DNA of 64,000 nt from Nocardia rhizosphaerihabitans. Lineage in GTDB: Bacteria; Actinomycetota; Actinomycetes; Mycobacteriales; Mycobacteriaceae. A model generated the notes under the pieces. It was not told the DNA's origin, made no database searches, and saw only the letters and a list, made by a program, of their open reading frames with translations. The stretch is from contig NZ_BMNE01000006.1 of the NCBI RefSeq assembly GCF_014646295.1, forward strand, positions 310,001 through 374,000. The letters run 5' to 3'. Shown here piece by piece: positions 43,861-53,099 of this stretch (the stretch's first letter is position 1; every line of letters begins with the position of its first letter). A program made the translations under genes and the position numbers.

Positions 43861-44835
43861 ATGACGATCACCCGACGAGCAGTAGCGCTCGGCCTGGCAG
43901 CCACCGCGCTGCAGGCTCTGCTCCTGATCGCCTTCGCCTGGCCCGCCGTCAATCTCGCCCCACGTGACCTGCCCATCGCGGTGACGGGTCCCCAATCCGC
44001 GCAGATCACCCAGCAACTGCAGCAACGCAGCCCCGACTCCTTCGAGATCACCACCCTCGCCGACGCAAGCGCCGCCCGCACCGCGCTCGCCGACAACGAG
44101 ATCTACGGCGCCATCGTCACCGGCGGCGGCGCACCCCAGGTCATGGTCGCCTCGGCTGCCTCACCCGCCGTCGCCCAGCAACTCACGGCGCTGGCCCAGC
44201 AGCTCAGCGGCACCCCCGCCGCCCCGGTCCAGGACGTCGTCGCCACCGACCCCGACGACCCGCGCGGGGCGGGCTTCGGCTCGATGGTCCTGCCCTTGGT
44301 GATGTCCGGCATCGCGGCAGGTGTTCTGCTCACCTTGCTGATCCCCGGCTTCGCCGCCCGCCTCGTCGGCCTGGTCACCTTCGGCATCGCAGGCGGCCTG
44401 CTCAGCACCCTGGTCTTCCACACCTGGCTCTCGATCGTCCCCGGCTCCTACCTGGAACTCGCCGCCATCGCCGGCCTGGCCGCCTTCGCCGTCTCCGCCG
44501 CCATCGTCGGCCTGGCCGCCGCCATCGGCCGCCCCGGCATCGGCCTCGGTGCCCTCGTCATGCTCCTGATCGGCAACCCGTTCTCCGCCGCCACCTCCGC
44601 CCCCGAACTCCTCCCGCAGCCCTGGGGCACGATCGGCCAGCTGTGCCCACCCGGCGCCGCCGCCTCCCTGCTCCGCTCGGTCGCCTACTTCGACGGCGCG
44701 GGTGCGCTGGCCCCGCTCGCGGTGCTGCTCACCTGGTCGGCGGCCGGTCTCGTCCTGCTCGGCGTGGGCGCCCTGCGCTCTCGCCCCTCGGGCACTTCGG
44801 ACCTCACCCCGGCACCGGTCGCCGTTCCCGCCTGA
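43861..44835 (+). CDS. Membrane protein with ABC-2/YhgE-like layout
   Basis: A 324-residue membrane protein. One N-terminal helix (about 5-30) is followed by an extracytoplasmic stretch to about residue 140. Then come five to six helices to the C-terminus. The layout and segments such as TLADASAARTALADNEIYGAIV recall ABC-2 permease-like and YhgE/Pip-type proteins, in which that stretch is outside. No ATPase gene is adjacent. AGGGAGAA precedes the ATG. Divergence from a TetR gene suggests an induced efflux or stress function. I do not assign a substrate. Confidence 0.7.
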   Translation: MTITRRAVALGLAATALQALLLIAFAWPAVNLAPRDLPIAVTGPQSAQITQQLQQRSPDSFEITTLADASAARTALADNEIYGAIVTGGGAPQVMVASAASPAVAQQLTALAQQLSGTPAAPVQDVVATDPDDPRGAGFGSMVLPLVMSGIAAGVLLTLLIPGFAARLVGLVTFGIAGGLLSTLVFHTWLSIVPGSYLELAAIAGLAAFAVSAAIVGLAAAIGRPGIGLGALVMLLIGNPFSAATSAPELLPQPWGTIGQLCPPGAAASLLRSVAYFDGAGALAPLAVLLTWSAAGLVLLGVGALRSRPSGTSDLTPAPVAVPA

Positions 44836-44841
44836 AGCCCC

Positions 44842-44892
44842 CGCGCGAAGATGCTCCGCACGAACAACTTTCGTGCGGAGCATCTTCGCGCG
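44842..44892. terminator. Perfect 23-bp stem hairpin between convergent genes
   Basis: The arm at 44842-44864 is fully complementary to 44870-44892, around the 5-nt loop CAACT. The stem starts CGCGCGAAG and contains ATGCTCCGCACGAA. It begins 6 bp after the stop of the membrane-protein gene and faces the convergent GMC gene. No T-tract is on either side. It is unusually long and perfect for an ordinary terminator. Confidence 0.75.
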
Positions 44893-45022
44893 CCGGATCG
44901 GCCGTCCGGACATGCCGTCGCGCAGGTCATTCCAGCCGTGGCACGCCCCATCTCCCTACGCCCCTGGCGCGACCTTCCCGTCTGACGACGAGGGAAGTGC
45001 GCTCGAACCGTGTGGCTGAACC

Positions 45023-46633
45023 TCAGCCTTTCAGGATCAGGTCGGCGCATTTCTCGCCGATCATGATCGTGGGCGCGTTGGTGTTGCCGCCTGTCACGCT
45101 CGGCATGATCGACGCATCGGCGACGCGGAGGCCGTCGATTCCGCGTACTCGGAGTTGCGGATCGACGACCGCGCGCTCGTCGGTACCCATGCGGACCGAG
45201 CCGACCGGGTGATACATGGTGTGGATGCGGTTCGGCAGTTCTTCGCGCATCGCCGCTTCGTCGGTGAAATCCGCGCCTGGGACAATCTCGTCCTCGTTGT
45301 CGCCTGTTCCCGCCATGATCTCGCGGACCATCGCGATGCCTTCCAGAAGAACCTCGGTGTCCTCGGGGGCCGTCAGATATGCCGGGTCGATGAGTGGCGC
45401 GGCGGTCGGATCTGCTGATGCCAACCGGACGGTTCCGTGGCTCTCCGGGTAGATGAGCGCGGGGAAAATGCTCTGACCTGGTCTTTTAGTTGCCGGAACG
45501 ATGCGCGTGCCGGAGTCTTGATTCGGCGACGGATAGACCCAGTAGAGGCTGAGCAGTTGCAGATCAGGGATTTCGCGCGCATGCGAGGTGCGCACGAACG
45601 CGACGGATTCGAAGGAGGAACCGGCCGCCCACGACGATCCCGGACGAAATCGTTCCGCCGCCAAACCACGCAGGAAGTACGGCGCCGTCGGCCTGCGCAA
45701 TGCCGATTTCATCTCGAAGGAGAGGGGGACGAAGAGGTGGTCGTGCAGGTTGTCGCCCACCGGCAAGTCCGCTTCGACGGCAATACCGTGCTCTTTCAGG
45801 TGCGCGGCGGGGCCGATCCCGGACAGCTGCAGGATCTGCGGCGAACCGAACGCGCCGGCCGAGACGACGACCTCGCGTGATGCTCCGATCACCTGCTTGC
45901 CACCGTCGACCAGGATCTCCACGCCAGTCGCGCGGGATCCTGTGATGACGACCTTCGTCACCGTCGTTTCCGTGAGCACCGTGAGGTTTGGCAGCGGATC
46001 TTCGTGCAGGTAGCCCTTGGACGCGGAGTATCGCAATCCGTTCGCGGCGCTCTGCTGAAAAACCGCGACGCCTTCCTGGCTCTCGCCGTTGTAGTCGTCG
46101 ATTCTCGGCACACCCAGGCGCGTCTCGGTGGCGTCCATGAATGCGCGCGCCGCGTCGGTGATGGTGTGCTGGCGTGTGACCTTGATGGGACCGCCGGAGC
46201 CGCGCACGGCGCTCGCGCCGTCCTCCCAGTCCTCCATCCGCTGGAAATACGGCAGAACGTCCTCATAGGCCCACCCGTCACAGCCCTCGGCGGCCCAATC
46301 GGCGAAGTTCTTCCGGTTGCCCCGGACGAAGAGCATCCCGTTGACCGAACTCGATCCGCCGAGTATCCGGCCGTGCGTCATGGGGATCTGGCGGCCGAGC
46401 GCGTGGCGCTGCGGTATCGACTTGTCGCCCCAATCGAACAGCTTCTTCAGCTGCGGCGTCGAATGGATGACGTTGATCGCGCCCGGAATCCGGAACAGCA
46501 TTCGGGCCCAGCCCTTGTCGTCCGCTCCGCCCGCTTCCAGCAGCACCACGGACGCGCCGCTCTCGGCGAGCCTGCGCGCGACCGCGCAGCCCGCGCTCCC
46601 CGCTCCCACAACGACGTAGTCGGCCTCGGTCAC
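45023..46633 (-). CDS. GMC-family FAD oxidoreductase
   Basis: A 536-residue glucose-methanol-choline oxidoreductase. The N-terminal dinucleotide motif is VVVGAGSAGCAVARR, with the acidic ribose-binding end in VVLLEAGG. The GMC signature 1 region (GRILGGSSSVNGMLFVRGN) and signature 2 (GAFGSPQILQLSGIGP) are intact. The active-site His lies in MYHPVGSVRMG near the C-terminus, followed by the second conserved N/H position in GGNTNAPTIMIGE. Choline, alcohol or sterol dehydrogenation is possible; no neighbour decides. It is transcribed alone. Confidence 0.92.
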   Translation of the reverse strand: MTEADYVVVGAGSAGCAVARRLAESGASVVLLEAGGADDKGWARMLFRIPGAINVIHSTPQLKKLFDWGDKSIPQRHALGRQIPMTHGRILGGSSSVNGMLFVRGNRKNFADWAAEGCDGWAYEDVLPYFQRMEDWEDGASAVRGSGGPIKVTRQHTITDAARAFMDATETRLGVPRIDDYNGESQEGVAVFQQSAANGLRYSASKGYLHEDPLPNLTVLTETTVTKVVITGSRATGVEILVDGGKQVIGASREVVVSAGAFGSPQILQLSGIGPAAHLKEHGIAVEADLPVGDNLHDHLFVPLSFEMKSALRRPTAPYFLRGLAAERFRPGSSWAAGSSFESVAFVRTSHAREIPDLQLLSLYWVYPSPNQDSGTRIVPATKRPGQSIFPALIYPESHGTVRLASADPTAAPLIDPAYLTAPEDTEVLLEGIAMVREIMAGTGDNEDEIVPGADFTDEAAMREELPNRIHTMYHPVGSVRMGTDERAVVDPQLRVRGIDGLRVADASIMPSVTGGNTNAPTIMIGEKCADLILKG

Positions 46634-46770
46634 AGTGTTCTCCGGTCGGGAGTCGACCCCAACGACCTCCGAATTCTAGCGCGCCACGCGTCGCACCAGA
46701 AAGGGCTCGTTAGCATCGGTGTGAGCGACTGCTGGTGTCGTGGTGGCCGTTTCTGAATGGAGGAATCATC

Positions 46771-47610
46771 GTGGGCGGTCTGGCGGTGGCACCGCGGGAG
46801 AGACGAATTTCCGGGCGTGGGGTGGGGCTGATCGCGGTGGCGTCGGTGCTGCTCGGCGTCGCGTTCGTCTTCGTTCCGGGGATGGTGGCGGGGTGGGGAT
46901 CCGAGGGCGGGATCGGGGACGCGGGGGAGCTGCGGGATGCGTTGCGGGTGGCGTTCGTCGGGTACTGGAGTTCCGGGGTCGGAGAGTTCTCGCCTGCGCT
47001 GAATGATGTGGTGGAGTACTGGTTTCGGTATCACGTAGTCAAAGCGTTGATCGCGGTTGCGCTGCTGGGGGTTCTGACTGCACTGGCCGCGGTGTTGTGG
47101 AAAGCCGTTGGGCAGGAAGATGATTCGGGGTGGGGGCGCCGCGTTGCGCTCGGGGCGGCCGGTGCGGGCGTCACGACGTGCGCGCTCGTCGCGTTGCTGG
47201 CCGTGATGGCGAATGTGCAAGGCGCGGTGGCGCCTTACGCCTCGGTGTTGCCGATGCTGTTCGACGACCCGGTGGGGTCGGAACTGGCGGGGACCTTGGA
47301 AGGCGTCGGTCGGCAGTTGGCCGCGTCGGGTTCTTCGCCCGCGCTCGAGGTGATGATCGGTGACTTCACGCGCTATCACGTCGCGATGGTGGTGATCGCG
47401 TCCGTGGTCGCGGTGGGGTGTGCCATCGCGACGGTGGTGTTGTGGAAGCGGCGTGCGGGAAGGTCCTCGGGGGAGCGGGGAGTCCTCGCCGGGCTCGGGT
47501 TGCTCACGATGGGATTGACCGTGGTGTTCGTCGTTGTCGCGGTGGCGAATACGTCGACGGTCGCCGAGCCCGTGCCCGCGTTGCAGGCGCTGTTCGACGG
47601 TCGGTGGTGA
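46771..47610 (+). CDS. Four-helix membrane protein of unknown function
   Basis: A 279-residue integral membrane protein with four clear helices: near residues 22-45, 95-125, 135-160 and about 210-235, plus a last helix near 245-268, so four or five spans. The two large loops contain tryptophans and the repeated pattern EYWFRYHVVKALIAVALLG / DFTRYHVAMVVIASVVA, suggesting an internal duplication. GGAGG lies 7-8 nt before the GTG at 46771. Its base composition is rich in GGG and GTG compared with neighbours. I do not recognise the family. Confidence 0.7.
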   Translation: MGGLAVAPRERRISGRGVGLIAVASVLLGVAFVFVPGMVAGWGSEGGIGDAGELRDALRVAFVGYWSSGVGEFSPALNDVVEYWFRYHVVKALIAVALLGVLTALAAVLWKAVGQEDDSGWGRRVALGAAGAGVTTCALVALLAVMANVQGAVAPYASVLPMLFDDPVGSELAGTLEGVGRQLAASGSSPALEVMIGDFTRYHVAMVVIASVVAVGCAIATVVLWKRRAGRSSGERGVLAGLGLLTMGLTVVFVVVAVANTSTVAEPVPALQALFDGRW

Positions 47611-47616
47611 CGGCGC

Positions 47617-48387
47617 TCAGGCCAGGCGTTCGTCGGGGTCGCCGAATTCCTGGTGGTAGCGCTGGGCTCGGGCGAGCATGCGGCGGATACCGGCGATCAT
47701 GCGGTCGGGGGACAGGGGTTCGGCGATGATGGGGTCGCCGGTTTTGACGTAGTAGCGGCCGTCGTCGTAGTCCATCCACCAGAAGGTGCGGCCGGGGCTG
47801 GGGCGGGCGTCGACGGCGGGGCCGGAGAAGGCGGAGATTTCGCCGAAGGCGTGGCGTTTGCGGCGGAAGATGCGGTTGAGCTGGTCGGCGGAGCTGAGTT
47901 GGCCTGCGCGGTATTCGAAGTGTTCCTCTTCGGCGGCGAGTTGTTCGCGGCGGACTTCCACCGGGGCCTTGGTGCCCGGCTTCGCGGCGGGGAGGGCGGC
48001 CACCGCGAGGGCGGCCACCTGCTCTGCGCGGCAGTAGGTCATGACGACGTCGCCGCCGATGTCCTCGGCGGTGCCGCGCGCCTGGGTCAAGGTCGCGCCT
48101 GCGGGTCCGCGGATCGCGCCGTGAAAGCGGATGGCGTTCGAGGTGTCCTGTCCGACAAAGCCTTTGGATTCGACCCTGGCATCCGGGTCGAGCAGGACCG
48201 TCAGGGCGTGCTCGACCGCGGGATCGTACTTGCGGAGCAGGCTCTCGACCGCCGCTTCCCGATGCCGCTTCAGTTCGTCGAAGTCCGCGATGTCGGTGCG
48301 GTATTGCAAGGGGTAGGGGAGACGGTCACGGCCGTAGCCTGCCCACAGGATCTCGAACTCGAGGCCGGTGAATTCAGCTCGGTGCAC
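47617..48387 (-). CDS. ESX secretion-associated protein EspG
   Basis: A 256-residue protein of the EspG family, the cytosolic chaperones that bind PE/PPE-type substrates of type VII secretion. The N-terminal FTGLEFEILWAGYGRDRLPYPL corresponds to the family's opening strand and helix. The C-terminal part contains GRTFWWMDYDDGRYYVKTGDP, then the last helix AGIRRMLARAQRYHQEF. The start is GTG at 48387, overlapping the PPE-like gene by 14 bp. Being next to a PPE-like protein and its WXG-like partner, it is probably their dedicated chaperone. Confidence 0.85.
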   Translation of the reverse strand: MHRAEFTGLEFEILWAGYGRDRLPYPLQYRTDIADFDELKRHREAAVESLLRKYDPAVEHALTVLLDPDARVESKGFVGQDTSNAIRFHGAIRGPAGATLTQARGTAEDIGGDVVMTYCRAEQVAALAVAALPAAKPGTKAPVEVRREQLAAEEEHFEYRAGQLSSADQLNRIFRRKRHAFGEISAFSGPAVDARPSPGRTFWWMDYDDGRYYVKTGDPIIAEPLSPDRMIAGIRRMLARAQRYHQEFGDPDERLA

Positions 48388-49699
48388 TGTCGTGGTCTCC
48401 GCCTATCACCGGGGGCACGGTCCGGAGTCCGTCCGTGCCGATCAGCAGCTCGCCGTTGCCTTGGTTGATCAGATAGTCGGGGATGCCCTTGGTCCGCTCG
48501 TCGTCGGACCCGCCGCGGCCCGCGCCCGGCGCACCCATGCCCGCCATGCCTGGCGCGCCACGGCCACCGGTCGCCGCACCGGATCTGGCCGCGGCAGCCG
48601 CTGCGGCGGCGGGGGTTTGGCTGCCGGGCAGGCTGCGGCCCGGGGCCGGCGTGGACGGGGTGCCGCCACCTGCGCCGCGACCGCCGGCGCCTGGTGTGCC
48701 GCCACCTCCGCCACGACCGCCGGTTGCGGGGCTGCCTGTTCCCGGTGTGGTGGGGGTGATCGGTGTTGTGGTGCCGGGAGCAGTCGAGCTCGGTGTGGTC
48801 GCGGTCGGTGTCGCGGATTGCGGTGTGGTGCTGGGGCTTTGCTGGGTGGTCGAACCCGTGTCGGTGGATTGCGATGTGGTGGGGGATTGGGTGTCGGTGT
48901 CCTCGGTGGGCGTGCCCTCGCCCGGTGTATCGGTCGAAGGTTCGCCGGTGATCGACCCGCCGCCGGAACTTTGTCCTGATGTCCCACCGGTATTCGTGCC
49001 GCCGTTGCCGCCCGCCGTGCCGGGGTCGCCGGTGCCCGGGGTGATGGACGGGGCCGTCGGCAGATAGGGGACGCCGTTGTCGGTCTGGGCGGCTACCTGG
49101 CTGTAGACCGTGCGCAGGATCCGCCTGCCCTCATCGGTGGCTTCCTGCTGATTGTGCTCGTCGACCTTCATCACGCCGTCCTGGGGCAGCGTCTTGCCGG
49201 TGACGTTCGCGCGCTCGGTCAAACCGGGCATCAGGGCCTGGGTCTCCTCGATGCCCGTGCGCATCTCGGCCAGCTTCAAACTGATCGCGGTGGCCGCCTG
49301 CGACAACGGGATCGACTGCTCCGCGTAGTTGTTCACCGCGGCCACCGCCGCCGACGCCGCCGCACCCGTCCAGCCACTGCGCCCGTTCGCGCCGGTGACG
49401 GTGCGGGCGAACTCCTGGTTGAACTTGTAGAACGTGCCCATCAGGTTCATGCCGATGTTCGCCCACGCCGTCACCGCGTCGTCGACCAGCTGCGGCTTCA
49501 TCGCCGCCACCGCGGCCTGCATCTGCGCGAGCGTCATGCTGTCGTAGCTGTCGGGGACGGTGATGTGCGGCGGTTGGGTGTCGCCGCTGAAGATCGTGGA
49601 GTAGTTGCCCTGCTGCTGACGGTTGTAGATGCCGGCTCGCTCGGTGTTCCACTGCTCCTGCGCGGCGATCACCTTGCTCTTGTACTCGTCGTAGGTCAT
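48374..49699 (-). CDS. PPE-like ESX substrate with low-complexity middle
   Basis: A 441-residue protein. Residues 1-185 are helical (MTYDEYKSKVIAAQEQW at the start; GWTGAAASAAVAAVNNYAEQ has the W-x-G turn). Residues 190-380 are rich in Thr/Pro/Gly/Ser. The C-terminus ends GIPDYLINQGNGELLIG, then VPPVIGGD. The tail matches that of the large ESX protein at 19718-21289. It overlaps the upstream WXG-like gene by 4 bp and EspG by 14 bp, a PE/PPE/EspG-like arrangement. It is probably secreted as a heterodimer. Confidence 0.78.
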   Translation of the reverse strand: MTYDEYKSKVIAAQEQWNTERAGIYNRQQQGNYSTIFSGDTQPPHITVPDSYDSMTLAQMQAAVAAMKPQLVDDAVTAWANIGMNLMGTFYKFNQEFARTVTGANGRSGWTGAAASAAVAAVNNYAEQSIPLSQAATAISLKLAEMRTGIEETQALMPGLTERANVTGKTLPQDGVMKVDEHNQQEATDEGRRILRTVYSQVAAQTDNGVPYLPTAPSITPGTGDPGTAGGNGGTNTGGTSGQSSGGGSITGEPSTDTPGEGTPTEDTDTQSPTTSQSTDTGSTTQQSPSTTPQSATPTATTPSSTAPGTTTPITPTTPGTGSPATGGRGGGGGTPGAGGRGAGGGTPSTPAPGRSLPGSQTPAAAAAAAARSGAATGGRGAPGMAGMGAPGAGRGGSDDERTKGIPDYLINQGNGELLIGTDGLRTVPPVIGGDHDSAPS

Positions 49700-50076
49700 C
49701 CGGGTTCTCCCGCCGCGGTGATCTGGGCGCCGGTCGATTGGTCCTGGGCGACGAAGTTGGCAATCGCCTTGGCGACAACCTCTTTCGCGGTCTGGACCGT
49801 TTCGATGTGCTGCCGAAGCACCGTGTCCAACGCTCGATCGCCGCCCGAGGCGGTCAGTGAGAACTTCTTGGCCAGTACCTGGCTCGAGTTGAACGACCCG
49901 AACCCGTCGATGCGTTTGACGCGGTCGACGAGCTCATAGACTTCTTCAAGACGATCCAGATGATCGTCGCAGACCCGGTCCAAGTCTCTGCCCACTTCGG
50001 GATCGAGCGCCAGCTCGCCCGCATTCGCTTGGGTAAGTAGCTGATTCCATTGAATTGGATTGATTCCGAGAACCAT
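49696..50076 (-). CDS. WXG100-like partner of the PPE-like protein
   Basis: A 126-residue all-helical protein starting MVLGINPIQWNQLLTQAN. A long helix pair flanks the turn around DRVKRIDGFGSFNSSQVL. It lacks a strict W-x-G, as PE-like partners do. It overlaps the PPE-like gene by 4 bp. With its length and position it is the most likely heterodimer partner and carrier of the secretion signal. Function beyond that is unknown. Confidence 0.7.
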   Translation of the reverse strand: MVLGINPIQWNQLLTQANAGELALDPEVGRDLDRVCDDHLDRLEEVYELVDRVKRIDGFGSFNSSQVLAKKFSLTASGGDRALDTVLRQHIETVQTAKEVVAKAIANFVAQDQSTGAQITAAGEPG

Positions 50077-50088
50077 CTGCCGCCCCCG

Positions 50089-50673
50089 TCAGCTCGCAGG
50101 AAGATACTGGACCAAGGCCGTACTCAGTCGGCGCGCTTCGCCGCACGGCTCAGCGGCTCCCACGGCGCTCACACGATTCTGCACCTTGAAATCAACTGAG
50201 CCGTTGGGGACTTCAACGCTGACGTAGCACGCCACGTCATTGGCGGAGCCGATCGGCCGGAACTCGAGTGCGTTGTGGGAGCCGACCGTCAGGTCGGTCC
50301 ATCCGGTGTATTCGCTGGTCCGCTGCCGCGACTCAGCCAGCGTGTGCTCCGACGCCATGACGGCGAACGTGTACTTCTTCTCCGAATCCGTCCAGCTGCA
50401 GACCTTCCACCCCGTGAAGTCCACGCCCGCCACGTCCTTCTTCTTGCTGCCGGCGTTCAACCCCACCCCACTGACAGCCGAATCCGGCAGCGAACACGGA
50501 TCCCACACCTTCGCCTCGGCATCCACCGAGGTCGGGCTAGCCGCCACACTCACACTGCTGGTCGGCGAGGGAGCCGTCCCACTCCCGGTATCCCCGCAGC
50601 TGACCGCGACCATCCCCACAGCCACGACCCCGACGACCTTCACCACACTGCCTCGCACTGTCAACTCGACCAT
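50089..50673 (-). CDS. DUF3558-type lipoprotein
   Basis: A 194-residue exported lipoprotein: signal region VVKVVGVVAVGMVAVSCG with lipobox Val-Ser-Cys, then a Thr/Ser/Pro linker. The globular part begins KVWDPCSLPDSAVSGVGLN and has the paired cysteines CSLPD / CSWTD and CYVSVEV / PCGEARR typical of DUF3558. The domain is common in mycolic-acid bacteria near ESX genes; its role is unknown. AGGAGG stands only 2 nt before the ATG at 50673, so a slightly later start (TTG or GTG within six codons) is possible. Confidence 0.8.
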   Translation of the reverse strand: MVELTVRGSVVKVVGVVAVGMVAVSCGDTGSGTAPSPTSSVSVAASPTSVDAEAKVWDPCSLPDSAVSGVGLNAGSKKKDVAGVDFTGWKVCSWTDSEKKYTFAVMASEHTLAESRQRTSEYTGWTDLTVGSHNALEFRPIGSANDVACYVSVEVPNGSVDFKVQNRVSAVGAAEPCGEARRLSTALVQYLPAS

Positions 50674-50751
50674 CCCCTCCTGGTGTAGACAGCTTCGCTC
50701 GAATCCCCGAGCGGTCACGGCTGTGCAGAGTCTAGTCCGAACCGCGCTCCG

Positions 50752-51255
50752 TCACTCTGCCGCGCAGGGAGAGGCGGCGGCCATGGTGAACCGCACTTCC
50801 TCGTCGTTCTGGCCCACCCGGATCCGGGACGACGACACCGAGAATCCCTGTGCGTCCCGGTAGTACCTGCTCACCGGGTCCTGGTCCGGATTCTGGCTCG
50901 GCACCAGGGTGAAGCCACGGGCGGTCATCGCCTCGAGATTGGCCATGGCACGGTCGACGAATTCCTGAGACGGGTTGACCACCTCCCGCTCGTATCGTGG
51001 GCGCCACGGCGGGCCTTCGTAGCTGATGGCCGCCATACTGGTCCGGCAGCCTTTGCTCACATCGACCGCCGCCGGGTCGACGGCCAGCTGCTCCGGCCAG
51101 ATGAGCTCGAAATTGTCCGCGACGATCGGCCTGGCCGTGGCGACGGTCAGGCCAGTGCCCTGCATGATGTCCTCGTTCGTCGGACCCTTCTCGTCCAAGG
51201 TCGCGCACCCTGTCGCGACGACCGCCACCAAGGCGAGCACAGCAGCGATTCTCAT
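50752..51255 (-). CDS. DUF3558-like lipoprotein
   Basis: A 167-residue exported lipoprotein with signal MRIAAVLALVAVVATGC (lipobox ATGC) and a mature domain with two cysteines (KGCRTSM and ASPCAAE). It resembles the DUF3558 protein encoded next, but is shorter and more diverged. The ATG overlaps the stop of the WXG100-DUF1023 gene (ATGA), so it is coupled to it. An envelope role connected with the ESX substrates is inferred only from position. Confidence 0.75.
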   Translation of the reverse strand: MRIAAVLALVAVVATGCATLDEKGPTNEDIMQGTGLTVATARPIVADNFELIWPEQLAVDPAAVDVSKGCRTSMAAISYEGPPWRPRYEREVVNPSQEFVDRAMANLEAMTARGFTLVPSQNPDQDPVSRYYRDAQGFSVSSSRIRVGQNDEEVRFTMAAASPCAAE

Positions 51256-53099
51256 CGGATATCGATCTTCACACCGGGGTCCGGATTGTCGGTGACGCGC
51301 GGTCCGGCGTAGGGGTCGATGTCGATATCGAACGCGGCGGCCGCCTGTTGGGCCGCGGCTGCCTTGGCGGCGTCGAAGGATTCCTTGGCACCGTTTCCGT
51401 TGTCGCCCAAGCCGATATCGACGAACGGGGTTTCGATCCCGCGCTCGACGTAGGCGGTCGCCGACGAGCCCTCGATCACCCCGACGATGTTCCGGAAGGC
51501 AGTCGATCCCGGATCGTCCCAGTACTTGCCGTGGCCGTCGGTGCCGAAAACGACTTCCCCGGGATGGTCGGTCGAGGTGCCGCTGTAGTAGCCGGTGTCG
51601 AGCCGGACTACTCCGGGCACTTCGTCCGGATCCCCGCCGAGCTCATCGGACGCATGCGGATTGCCAGGCAGGCGGATCCCACCCGGGACAGTCAGTCCCC
51701 CTTCGGGATACGACTGCACGACGCCGATGAGATCACCCGGCGCCGTCATCGAGTACCGCTGGACGTTCGGATTCGGGTTGTTCCAGCCCGTATCGAACAC
51801 ACCGGTACCCGCTGACGACGCGTGCAGGATCCGATCGGCACGCAGGCCGAGTTGCTCGGCGGACCCGACGATCGAGCCACCGTAGGAATGCCCGACGTAC
51901 GTCACCGGAGTGCCCGGCGCACTCGCGGCCACCTCGCGGTCGATCTCCTTCCCGAACTCCACCAGCCTCGGAGCCATGTCGGCGGCGAACCTGGGGCTGG
52001 GCGCACCATCGGAGAGGCTGGTCAGGCTCTGCGGGAAATCGCCTTCCATATAGAGGAACACGGGACCGTCGGTCTGGTCGGCGAGATTCCACGCGGCAAC
52101 ATGATTGGACCCGGAACCGTTGAGGTTGGTCGACGTGCCCGGCACGTACACCCCGACCCCGGGCGCACCGGACTTCATATCGCCCACCATCTCGATCATC
52201 CGCCCGTTGCCCTCGGTGCTGAACATGACGAACTTGCGATCGACCATGTCCAGACGCGGCGTCGCGGTGGCGGCGGGCGTGGTGTCGAGCGTGCCCGTCC
52301 CCTCCGGATTCGGGATCGGCGCGAGCATCGCCTCCAGCTGTGCGACCCGGGACTCGTCCCGATTCGGCTTCGCCTTCTCCGCGGTCAGCGCATTGCGCAC
52401 AGTGATCTCGTTGGCCTCGATCCGCATCACGAACGGCACACCGTTGAGATTGCCCAGCTTCTCCGGCGCGGCGATCACGAGCTGCCGCTGTGCCTCCGGG
52501 CTCAATCCGGCCAGGAAGCTGGCCCGCTCGTCGGCCGACATCGACGCCAGCTGGATCGCCACAGCGTCGGGGTCACGGATGGTCCCGTCGGCGAGGGTGA
52601 TGTCGGGCTGACCGTCGCGGATGGCGGTGAGGTCGGCCAGCGATTCCTTCAGGCGGGTGCCGAACTGGTTGTCGAGGCGTTCGATCTCGTCGAGCCCGCC
52701 GAACAGGTTGAGCTGGAAAACGCCCGCCGCGCCCTCCTTCTCGGGGTCCGGATGGGACACGCGGCCATCGGGTGCGACCGAGAAACCCTGTCCGGCAGCG
52801 AGATTCCGCTGATCCAGCACATACGTCCTGGCGTGCTTCAGTCCGAGGAAGGCATCCTCGGCGTCGTCGGCGATCCGCAGCAGCACGGTGCGCACTTCGT
52901 AGCCATGATCGACTTCCTCGTCGACGCGCCGGCCTGCCGCGTCCCTGGTCTGCCCGTGCCAGCTGCCCGTCGCCGAGACCGCGCGGGAGCAGTCGTCGAC
53001 CGAGGCGGAGACGACATCGGCATTGGCGCGCGCGGCGTCGGCGGCGCGGTGCAGACCGTCGAGATTCCAGCCGTCGAGCTGGGTGATCGTCGGGCGCAT
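51252..53099 (-). CDS. WXG100-like N-terminus fused to DUF1023 alpha/beta hydrolase
   Basis: A 615-residue protein. Residues 1-100 form a helical hairpin with SATGSWHGQTRDAAG as the W-x-G turn. Residues 130-290 are a helical linker. The C-terminal ~310 residues are a DUF1023-type alpha/beta hydrolase with Ser405 in the nucleophile elbow GHSYGGS and candidate His in HASDELGG or STDHPGEV. No signal peptide is present, so export through ESX with the WXG100 protein encoded just upstream is likely. The genes overlap by one base (TGATG). The hydrolase may act on cell-envelope lipid or as a secreted effector. Confidence 0.82.
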   Translation of the reverse strand: MRPTITQLDGWNLDGLHRAADAARANADVVSASVDDCSRAVSATGSWHGQTRDAAGRRVDEEVDHGYEVRTVLLRIADDAEDAFLGLKHARTYVLDQRNLAAGQGFSVAPDGRVSHPDPEKEGAAGVFQLNLFGGLDEIERLDNQFGTRLKESLADLTAIRDGQPDITLADGTIRDPDAVAIQLASMSADERASFLAGLSPEAQRQLVIAAPEKLGNLNGVPFVMRIEANEITVRNALTAEKAKPNRDESRVAQLEAMLAPIPNPEGTGTLDTTPAATATPRLDMVDRKFVMFSTEGNGRMIEMVGDMKSGAPGVGVYVPGTSTNLNGSGSNHVAAWNLADQTDGPVFLYMEGDFPQSLTSLSDGAPSPRFAADMAPRLVEFGKEIDREVAASAPGTPVTYVGHSYGGSIVGSAEQLGLRADRILHASSAGTGVFDTGWNNPNPNVQRYSMTAPGDLIGVVQSYPEGGLTVPGGIRLPGNPHASDELGGDPDEVPGVVRLDTGYYSGTSTDHPGEVVFGTDGHGKYWDDPGSTAFRNIVGVIEGSSATAYVERGIETPFVDIGLGDNGNGAKESFDAAKAAAAQQAAAAFDIDIDPYAGPRVTDNPDPGVKIDIR

